Shown here: positions 1 to 5,128 of the stretch, in pieces
Layout of the letters: every line of letters starts with the position of its first letter
How positions within the stretch are numbered: the first letter of the stretch is position 1
Assembly: GCA_015233565.1 (NCBI GenBank)
Contig: JADFXM010000021.1
Coordinates: 1-64,000, forward strand
Origin: Candidatus Rifleibacteriota bacterium
GTDB taxonomy: Bacteria > Muiribacteriota > Ozemobacteria > Ozemobacterales > Ozemobacteraceae
Direction of reading: 5' to 3'
DNA length: 64,000 nucleotides
Notes under the pieces: generated by a model
Databases searched by the model: none
The model's input: the letters and a program-made list of their open reading frames with translations, nothing else
What the model was told of the DNA's origin: nothing
Made by a program: the position numbers and the translations under genes

Positions 1-2
1 TA

Positions 3-113
3 AATATTCTGAAGAAAGAGAGTTCAGCAAATTCTGGAATTAAAGCAAAACAATTGAAAGCGGGTTGGGATGAAAACTATTTGCAGAAACTACTCTTCCA
101 GTCTGAAAATTAA
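3..113 (+). CDS. C-terminal end of an unidentified protein (partial, cut by window start)
   Basis: A reading frame is open from base 3 to a TAA at 111-113 and would give 36 residues ending LLFQSEN, rich in Lys and Ser. Nothing in it identifies a family. A promoter-like sequence begins about 30 bp downstream, which fits the end of one transcription unit and the start of the next. It may be a chance open frame. Confidence 0.35.
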   Translation, partial: NILKKESSANSGIKAKQLKAGWDENYLQKLLFQSEN

Positions 114-144
114 GTGCGTCTGCCCTGTTTATTGAATAACCTCC

Positions 145-174
145 TTGACTCGAAAATAAGAGGAGTGGTATCCT
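145..174 (+). promoter_or_regulatory. Putative sigma70-type promoter upstream of the RiPP locus
   Basis: TTGACT at 145-150 and TATCCT at 169-174 are separated by 18 bp. A nearly identical block (TTGACT, 17 bp, TATCCT, followed by a shared GAAAATTCCTAT segment) sits at 40984-41012 upstream of a sensor kinase, which supports a functional leader. It would drive the genes starting at 380. Confidence 0.45.
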
Positions 175-379
175 CGACATGGAAAAAGAAAATTCCTATC
201 CAACAAATCTGGGGAGTTCCGGAACAGCCCTTTTCTACCCTAGGGCCATTTTTTGCGGTGTATGGGTAGTGATTATCTATAATTTGTGCAAATCGTACAA
301 TGTTCAGCTGGCCGAACATGCCATTCAAGATGCATCAGTGAAAAGTCAGTGATAAAGAGATGGGGACTACAATTTACTC

Positions 380-694
380 GTGAAATTCACTTCAAATTCC
401 GTTTTCCAGAAATCCGATACGGTATTCCTTCACAACCTGGAAGGGGAGACAATTTTAGTGCCCACTCCCAATGGAATACCTCATAACCGCAACGAAGTAT
501 TCAAACTTGGTGGAACCGGGCGCGTCGTATGGGATGTGCTAGATGGAAAACGCGATGTGAATGCGCTTGTGTTCAAGCTGGTCAACAGGTTTGAGGCCGA
601 AGAGCAACTCATCCGAAATGATGTTGAAAAGTTCTTAAAAGAACTTCTTCAAAGGCACCTGATTTTTGAAGTGGTAAATCCAAACCTTTCTTAA
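380..694 (+). CDS. PqqD-like RiPP recognition element protein 1
   Basis: A 104-residue protein of the PqqD fold, which in RiPP pathways binds the precursor leader peptide and delivers it to the modifying enzymes. The PqqD pattern is a beta-rich N-terminal half, then G-x-x-V-W at W51, then a helix with D-V-x-x-F-L-x-E-L (about residues 81-89). The frame starts with GTG at 380; no better in-frame start lies nearby. It is the first of four PqqD-like genes within 7 kb and is 12 bp upstream of the second, so the two are likely cotranscribed. It is the most divergent of the four, lacking the Y-F-x-L-D stretch before the tryptophan. The family assignment is firm; its exact partner is not. Confidence 0.85.
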   Translation: MKFTSNSVFQKSDTVFLHNLEGETILVPTPNGIPHNRNEVFKLGGTGRVVWDVLDGKRDVNALVFKLVNRFEAEEQLIRNDVEKFLKELLQRHLIFEVVNPNLS

Positions 695-706
695 TGGGGA
701 AAATTT

Positions 707-1006
707 ATGAAAATTAAGGGTATCTCACTGGAAAATCTGGTCAGCAAACATCCAAAGACTGTTGAGAACAACATTGACGGCAGTACGATCATGATGAGTG
801 TTGATGAAGGAAAATATTTCGGCCTGGATACCATTGGAAGTTACGTTTGGTCGTTGATTCAGGAACCCATCAGGGTAAGTTCCCTGATCGAAGGACTCCT
901 TCAGAAATATGAAGTGGACAGGGAAACCTGTGAAAAAGATGTTCTGGTTTTTCTTGAAGAACTCAATAAAGATGGAATATTGAAAGTGGACAATCGGCCC
1001 GAATAG
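707..1006 (+). CDS. PqqD-like RiPP recognition element protein 2
   Basis: A 99-residue PqqD-family protein, expected to act as a free-standing leader-peptide binding domain in the cytoplasm. It shows the classic motif order: Y-F-G-L-D (37-41), G-x-x-V-W ending at W48, a helical stretch with Y-E-V-D, and D-V-L-V-F-L-x-E-L in the last helix. The ATG at 707 is preceded by ATGGGGAAAATTT, a usable ribosome site. It lies between PqqD-like protein 1 and the Cys-rich protein at 1020, with gaps of 12 and 13 bp, so these three form one operon. Its sequence is closer to the copies at 2626 and 7104 than to the copy at 380. Confidence 0.88.
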   Translation: MKIKGISLENLVSKHPKTVENNIDGSTIMMSVDEGKYFGLDTIGSYVWSLIQEPIRVSSLIEGLLQKYEVDRETCEKDVLVFLEELNKDGILKVDNRPE

Positions 1007-1019
1007 GGCGGGAACTTGT

Positions 1020-1862
1020 ATGGATGCAAAAATTCTGGAACTTCTGAACGCTCTCCGCCGGAGTTATACCGATCCCCTTAAAACGCCTGTTCAGCGTCTG
1101 CGAGAAAGGTGGGAGAGGATTTTCCGTGGTCGGGAATTGCTCAAAAGCAAGGATCCACGGTCGAGTGTTTTGGTGCATTTTGAGAAGCATGGATATTATC
1201 TGGTCAATGACAGACTGATTCAGCGTGACCCGGAATTAGAAACAAAGATCGACTGGATTCATGTCAATTCCATTCGGAATAAAAAATGCTCACTTTGGCA
1301 TAATGCTATTTTTGATACGTTCGGGTACATTCCGAGCCCTTGTTACGAGTGTTTCAAGGTGGTGGTGAAGCCGAGGACGGTAAAAGAACTGTTTGTATTA
1401 TACGAACTTTCCAGAGGCTTGCGGATGTCGAGCAAGTGCGGGATAGAAAGAAGGGAGTTCGTCTTTGGCCCTTACAGCATGTTTTTCTATGCATCAGGGC
1501 TTAAAGAAGGCCTTCGTATCTATAGGGAAGTCAGAGAGGTCGTGCACAACAGCGTTTCTCCCGACGTTTCAGTAATTTTAAAGTGCGGTTGTACAAGGTA
1601 TGAATTGGAAATGGGGCCTTCTGATCAATGGAAAATGAGCCCCGAGCAGACGGACTTCGAATCATTTCTCAAAGAGAACATCTCGAAACAGATCTGGGAT
1701 TGGGAAATGGAAGAGTTTTCCCAAAATGAAAAATTACAGGATGTCATAAAAAAAACGTGGATTTCCTGGGCTTATCATATTGGGGATTCCACTTATCTGG
1801 AGTTCACCGAAGGGCGTCCGGTATTCCCCAAGGGGGCAACCTACCATGACAAGGGTCTTTGA
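1020..1862 (+). CDS. Conserved-looking Cys-rich protein of unknown function in the RiPP locus
   Basis: A 280-residue soluble protein with no signal peptide or membrane segment that I can see. Six cysteines, C90, C108-x2-C111, C140 and C189-x-C191, are arranged as if to bind metal or an iron-sulfur cluster. The stretch PSPCYECFKVVV followed by KPRTVKELF, and SKCGIE near residue 140, look conserved in style, but I cannot name a family. It ends the first operon after two PqqD genes, 13 bp downstream of the second, so a role in peptide maturation is likely. A lasso-type locus would need a leader peptidase and none is otherwise visible. This protein lacks an obvious transglutaminase Cys-His-Asp pattern, so that role is speculative. 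Confidence 0.8.
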   Translation: MDAKILELLNALRRSYTDPLKTPVQRLRERWERIFRGRELLKSKDPRSSVLVHFEKHGYYLVNDRLIQRDPELETKIDWIHVNSIRNKKCSLWHNAIFDTFGYIPSPCYECFKVVVKPRTVKELFVLYELSRGLRMSSKCGIERREFVFGPYSMFFYASGLKEGLRIYREVREVVHNSVSPDVSVILKCGCTRYELEMGPSDQWKMSPEQTDFESFLKENISKQIWDWEMEEFSQNEKLQDVIKKTWISWAYHIGDSTYLEFTEGRPVFPKGATYHDKGL

Positions 1863-2037
1863 CCGAAAAATTCTTTGACTGAATTAGCAATGTTAGCTCT
1901 CTTCAAACCTATACTGTTTTGATGACACCTCGGAACGGCCACTCGCAAAATTTATTATTGAGAGCGGCAAAAGATACATTCCATGGGCAATATGCCGTAG
2001 GGGCAGGGCATGCTGTGTCCGGGCGGAATATTGTTTT

Positions 2038-2194
2038 GCCGGACTCCAGTAATTCTCGGGGAGTCGCTGAGATTGTTTTTGAGAGCCATTTTTAGCAATC
2101 TTCAAAACACTAATTATTCCGATAAGTTTCGTAGCAAAAATCAGTAATAGCTATATTTTGCGAGAAAACTCACCGAGAATTGCTGGCCGGACTC
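2038..2194. repeat. 9-bp target-site duplication flanking MITE-A copy 1
   Basis: GCCGGACTC occurs at 2038-2046 and again at 2186-2194, exactly bracketing the 139-bp element at 2047-2185. Perfect identity of both 9-mers is direct evidence of transposition. Confidence 0.9.
2047..2185 (+). mobile_element. MITE-A copy 1 (139-bp miniature inverted-repeat element)
   Basis: A 139-bp element with ends CAGTAATTCTCGGGGAGT and, reverse-complemented, CAGCAATTCTCGGTGAGT: terminal inverted repeats of about 18 bp. It is bracketed by the perfect 9-bp duplication GCCGGACTC. The reverse complement of 4920-5058 is the same length and aligns without gaps with 15 mismatches (about 89% identity). It has no coding capacity. 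It is presumably moved by a transposase encoded elsewhere. CAG ends with 9-bp duplications bring to mind families such as ISAs1, which is a suggestion only. Confidence 0.88.
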
Positions 2195-2202
2195 GAAAAA
2201 CC

Positions 2203-2345
2203 CAGCGAAAAAGAGTAAAAATACTTGACTTATAAACCTGCACCAACGCAAATACAGAAAATTTGGAAAAAATAATTTTTCGTGATTTTTTTTTGAATTG
2301 CATGGTTAATTGCTAATGTCAATAGGAATTTACTTTTTGTTGCTG
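2203..2345 (+). mobile_element. MITE-B copy 1 (143-bp miniature element)
   Basis: A 143-bp AT-rich element beginning CAGCGAAAAAGAGTAAA and ending TTTACTTTTTGTTGCTG, which form imperfect terminal inverted repeats. The 9-mer CGAAAAACC lies at both 2194-2202 and 2346-2354, a perfect target duplication. A second copy, gapless with about 11 mismatches, is at 60508-60650 with its own duplication. Copy 1 is inserted next to MITE-A copy 1 (their duplications share base 2194) and stops one base before the -35 box of the precursor-peptide promoter. Confidence 0.9.
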
Positions 2346-2354
2346 CGAAAAACC

Positions 2355-2384
2355 TTGACTACTTTTTCCTGAACATTGTATGAT
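2355..2384 (+). promoter_or_regulatory. Promoter of the precursor peptide gene
   Basis: TTGACT (2355-2360) and TATGAT (2379-2384) with an 18-bp spacer predict a start near 2391, about 30 bases before the precursor ATG. The -35 box directly abuts the target duplication of MITE-B, so everything upstream of -35 is transposon sequence. Confidence 0.65.
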
Positions 2385-2421
2385 ATTTGGGATCACGAAT
2401 TTTTTAGGAGTCAAAATCATT

Positions 2422-2595
2422 ATGAAGGATATTCAAAAAACCCAACCGGAAAAGAACAAGGAAAAAATTCAGGCAACCAAAAAAGAGAAATGGAATCCTC
2501 CCGTAATAGTTCCATTGGATGTCACCTTGTCAGAGCACTTCCCACGCGTAGGTTCTGATGGCGGGCATGTGAGTCCTGACAGCACGTACCCATAA
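2422..2595 (+). CDS. RiPP precursor peptide, probable lasso-type
   Basis: A 57-residue peptide. The start is ATG 2422, with AGGAG at 2406-2410 about 11 bases upstream; the upstream in-frame ATG at 2380 lies inside the promoter and is rejected. The first half is Lys/Gln/Glu-rich. It is followed by K-W-N-P-P-V-I-V-P-L-D-V (23-34), matching the W-x-x-P-x-(I/L)-x-x-L-D-(V/I) leader signature of paeninodin-like lasso precursors. By the known spacing L-D-x-x-x-(T) the position -2 residue is S37. This makes the predicted core HFPRVGSDGGHVSPDSTYP, with D46 as core residue 8, suitable for an 8-residue macrolactam. Ser54, Thr55 and Tyr56 near the end could be targets of the kinase and sulfotransferase. 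An N-terminal His is unusual for a lasso ring, so the exact core start is uncertain. Confidence 0.78.
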   Translation: MKDIQKTQPEKNKEKIQATKKEKWNPPVIVPLDVTLSEHFPRVGSDGGHVSPDSTYP

Positions 2596-2625
2596 AAAAA
2601 AATTGATGATATGGAGTGAGGGGTA

Positions 2626-2919
2626 ATGCCGATAATCAATGTCGTGAGAATTGACTCCGTATTTATTCAGGAGGATGGGTTCCTTGCTGACGAAAGGTCT
2701 GGTGAAGTCGTTATTATGAACGTTGAGCGATCTGAATATTTCGCCATGGACCCGGTGGCCAGCCGTATCTGGCGTTATTTTTCAACCCCCCGTTCCGTTG
2801 CCGAGGTTTGTGATGTGCTTTGCCTGTACTATGAAGCCCAACGGGAAGATATGGAGCGTGATGTTCTGCCATTCCTCAGCGTGCTGCTGAAAAATGGTAT
2901 TATCAGGGCCATCCAGTAA
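2626..2919 (+). CDS. PqqD-like RiPP recognition element protein 3
   Basis: A 97-residue PqqD-family protein, 30 bp downstream of the precursor and in the same orientation, so probably the leader-binding protein dedicated to it. It has the motif run Y-F-A-M-D-P-V-A-S-R-I-W with W49, then Y-Y-E-A and D-V-L-P-F-L in the last helix. ATG 2626 follows GAGTGAGGGGTA, a good ribosome site. It matches the copies at 707 and 7104 in length and layout. In lasso loci the free-standing B1 protein has this size and fold. Confidence 0.88.
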   Translation: MPIINVVRIDSVFIQEDGFLADERSGEVVIMNVERSEYFAMDPVASRIWRYFSTPRSVAEVCDVLCLYYEAQREDMERDVLPFLSVLLKNGIIRAIQ

Positions 2920-3014
2920 TTCTTTTCCCCCCCCATTTTTATGCTTTGCGCAATTCGGGCAGGATTATCGCACCAAAAATACAGCAAACCTTTAATAAGA
3001 CGGCGATCTTTTTT

Positions 3015-4751
3015 TTACGCATTCATCCCCATCACCAGATCAAGGATTTCAACCATCGACCATCTATCGTCGGGACGCGTCAAGCAATACATCGGGGTCT
3101 TTGCCAGCAGATTGGTTACCAGGGAAAAAAGTTGGGTTCGTTCCATCTTGAGTCCATGGTCATAGAGACCTTGCAGGAATGCGCTTATTTTAGCAGGTCC
3201 CCTTAGTGACTCGCAACCCACCGATGCTCCCTTTCCAGGTTGTAACAGGTAAAGAGCGTGCAAGGGCACGGGGCTGATACTATAATCGAACCGAATTGAA
3301 GCTTTCAGGCGACGTTCCCGTTGTGGTGGCATCCCATCGGTCGGTTGCTGTAATTTTTCCGCTGTATCGTTCGTCAGGTAGAACCGTGGAATGCCTGGAA
3401 GAACAGTCGTCACGTTTCCATCCCCTTTGGAAAATGCGGTAATGTCGTCGGAGAGGATTCGGAATCCGCGCTGGGAGAGCGCGGCGGAAGTTGTCGATTT
3501 CCCTGCCCCCGAATTTCCGAAGAAGACGAGTGCCCCTTTCGGTGCCAGGACGGCATTGGCGTGGAGCACGAGATGACCGCGTTGGAGCAGAATGGCGACC
3601 AGGACTTTGGTCAGGAGAAAAAAGAGAATCCTGGAATCCGTGGCACTGCGGCTCCGATCTATGGTGACGCGGTTTCCTGCTTCAACGAGAAAGCAACCGG
3701 TGCGGCGCCCGGCAAACAACAGGAAACGATTTGGTTCAGATTGCCAGTAATACCCGATTCCCGTCGGTGCGTCGAGTTGTCGTGGGACGGGGCCTTCCGC
3801 TACGATGACATCAGGTGAGCTCTCTCCCAGGGATTGTGGTAGCTCCGGACAGGGAAATGGATACTGAAACACCAAGCCGTAGAAAGCATACCTAAAAGTC
3901 TGATTTCTTTTCGAGCAACCGACGGCGCCGGATACAGGACCTCGATCTTCCCGAGAGCCCCCGAAAGCATAAGCCATCTCCGGTTTTTCGGGGGCACACA
4001 CCCAATCCTGCTGATGGGGTTCCATGTTGTCACCGCATCGTTCTTGGCGCGCAGTCACAGTTGAAGAGGAAAATTGTTTAGGACAAAGCTCCGGAAATTC
4101 TCGTAGGCAGCGAAAACCGAAGTTGAAGTGCCTCGCCTCGACAGGACCGGAATACCGGCGGGAAACCCCGCAATCTACACTCAGGCTGCCCCAGGATCCG
4201 CCCCTTCGCACCCGTTTCGTTCCGCTTGTCGGGCCTTGCGGATCATTTTCCGGACTCTTGGGGTAGTAATCAGCATCGAACCAGTCCTGGCACCATTCCG
4301 AAACGTTCCCGATCATGTCATACAAGCCCCATGGATTCGAAAGCTTTTCACCAACGGGGTGTGTACTGTTGCCGGAATTCGTGTCATACCACGCTATTGC
4401 GTTCAAATTCCCGGGGTACTGCCCTGCTGTACCAGCCCTTGCCGCGTATTCCCACTCCGCTTCCGTTGGAAGACGATAATGATACCCGTCCTGCCGTTCG
4501 TTGAGTTTTTGAAGAAATTGCTGAGTATCAGCCCACGAAATGGTATCGACGGGATGGAGGCAACCGGTAAAACTGCTGGGATTGTCTCCCATTACCGCTA
4601 CCCATTGTTCCTGTGTTACCGGGTACCGGCCCAGTTGGAAGCCTTGAATGATGCATACCTTGTGCCGCGGTTTCTCATCGTCCCATGCCCCGGGGTCGTC
4701 GACAGAACCCCCCATAAGGAATTCCCCTGGGGGAATCGTAACGAATTCCAT
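3015..4751 (-). CDS. FGE/sulfatase-modifying-factor-like domain fused to an HprK-related kinase
   Basis: A 578-residue two-domain protein. Residues 1-217 are an FGE-type fold: [24 protein letters not shown] at 93-107, [23 protein letters not shown] at 182-188. The first of the two FGE catalytic/copper cysteines is replaced by S189, while C194 holds the second, so formylglycine formation is unlikely. Residues about 287-578 are HPr-kinase/PEPCK-like, with YAFYGLVFQYPFPCPELP typical of the N-terminus of RiPP-associated HprK-related kinases, a P-loop GNSGAGKST (412-420) and SDD (434-436). Such kinases phosphorylate the C-terminal Ser of paeninodin-type lasso peptides. The frame is continuous and the internal Met at about 243 has no ribosome site, so I read it as a true fusion. 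It is transcribed opposite to its neighbours, with its own promoter. Confidence 0.88.
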   Translation of the reverse strand: MEFVTIPPGEFLMGGSVDDPGAWDDEKPRHKVCIIQGFQLGRYPVTQEQWVAVMGDNPSSFTGCLHPVDTISWADTQQFLQKLNERQDGYHYRLPTEAEWEYAARAGTAGQYPGNLNAIAWYDTNSGNSTHPVGEKLSNPWGLYDMIGNVSEWCQDWFDADYYPKSPENDPQGPTSGTKRVRRGGSWGSLSVDCGVSRRYSGPVEARHFNFGFRCLREFPELCPKQFSSSTVTARQERCGDNMEPHQQDWVCAPEKPEMAYAFGGSREDRGPVSGAVGCSKRNQTFRYAFYGLVFQYPFPCPELPQSLGESSPDVIVAEGPVPRQLDAPTGIGYYWQSEPNRFLLFAGRRTGCFLVEAGNRVTIDRSRSATDSRILFFLLTKVLVAILLQRGHLVLHANAVLAPKGALVFFGNSGAGKSTTSAALSQRGFRILSDDITAFSKGDGNVTTVLPGIPRFYLTNDTAEKLQQPTDGMPPQRERRLKASIRFDYSISPVPLHALYLLQPGKGASVGCESLRGPAKISAFLQGLYDHGLKMERTQLFSLVTNLLAKTPMYCLTRPDDRWSMVEILDLVMGMNA

Positions 4752-4873
4752 CCTTACCTAACCTCAGATATCATGTTGAGTGGTGCTTTTTGAGATAACT
4801 CCAGACATCCTGATCCCGAAAAAACAAATTTTTATCATGATACCACCAAACCGAAATGTTCGTCATCCTGAAA

Positions 4874-4902
4874 ACATTACATTTTGCGTCGTGTTTTGTC
4901 AA
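4874..4902 (-). promoter_or_regulatory. Promoter of the FGE-HprK gene
   Basis: On the minus strand TTGACA (4902-4897) and TAATGT (4879-4874) are 17 bp apart, giving a leader of about 115 bases before the ATG at 4751. The -35 box lies just outside MITE-A copy 2 and its duplication, so the element sits immediately upstream of this promoter. Confidence 0.5.
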
Positions 4903-4910
4903 TGTGGTGC

Positions 4911-5067
4911 TCCTATTACCAGCAATTCTCGGCGAGTTTTCTCGCAAAATATAGCTATTACTGACTTTTGCTTCGAAACTTGTCGGAATAATTATTATTT
5001 TGAACATTGCTCAAAATAGCTCTCAAAAACAACCGCAGCGACTCACAGAGAATCGCTGTCCTATTAC
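4911..5067. repeat. 9-bp target-site duplication flanking MITE-A copy 2
   Basis: TCCTATTAC is present at 4911-4919 and 5059-5067, precisely bracketing the 139-bp element. It differs from the duplication around copy 1, showing an independent insertion. Confidence 0.9.
4920..5058 (-). mobile_element. MITE-A copy 2 (139 bp, inverted relative to copy 1)
   Basis: Same length as copy 1 and about 89% identical to it after reverse complementing. Its ends are CAGCAATTCTCGGCGAGT and the inverse CAGCGATTCTCTGTGAGT. It lies between the divergent FGE-HprK and asparagine-synthetase genes. Together with copy 1 it forms an inverted pair bounding the precursor, PqqD-3 and kinase genes. Confidence 0.88.
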
Positions 5068-5077
5068 AGACTCCACG

Positions 5078-5107
5078 TTGACATCAAATTGCATTTCATG
5101 GTAAAGA
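5078..5107 (+). promoter_or_regulatory. Possible promoter of the asparagine-synthetase-like gene
   Basis: A perfect -35 box TTGACA at 5078-5083 is followed after 18 bp by TAAAGA (5102-5107), a weak -10. It starts 11 bp after the target duplication of MITE-A copy 2 and 46 bp before the ATG at 5129. Confidence 0.4.
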
Positions 5108-5128
5108 ACCGCATGAAAGGAAGCGATT

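Noticed and set aside
1893..2105. Minus-strand frame of 70 codons, and a plus-strand frame of similar length in the same place
   Set aside because: Both run into the MITE-A element, have no ribosome site or family resemblance, and end within transposon sequence.
2380..2421. Upstream in-frame ATG for the precursor peptide
   Set aside because: It lies within the -10 box; the AGGAG site serves ATG 2422.
4128..4793. Long plus-strand frame of 221 codons
   Set aside because: It is antisense to the FGE domain, whose motifs are unmistakable on the minus strand.
2047..5058. A composite transposon carrying the precursor and kinase genes
   Set aside because: Each MITE copy has its own, different 9-bp duplication, so they inserted independently; no duplication is shared by the outer edges.
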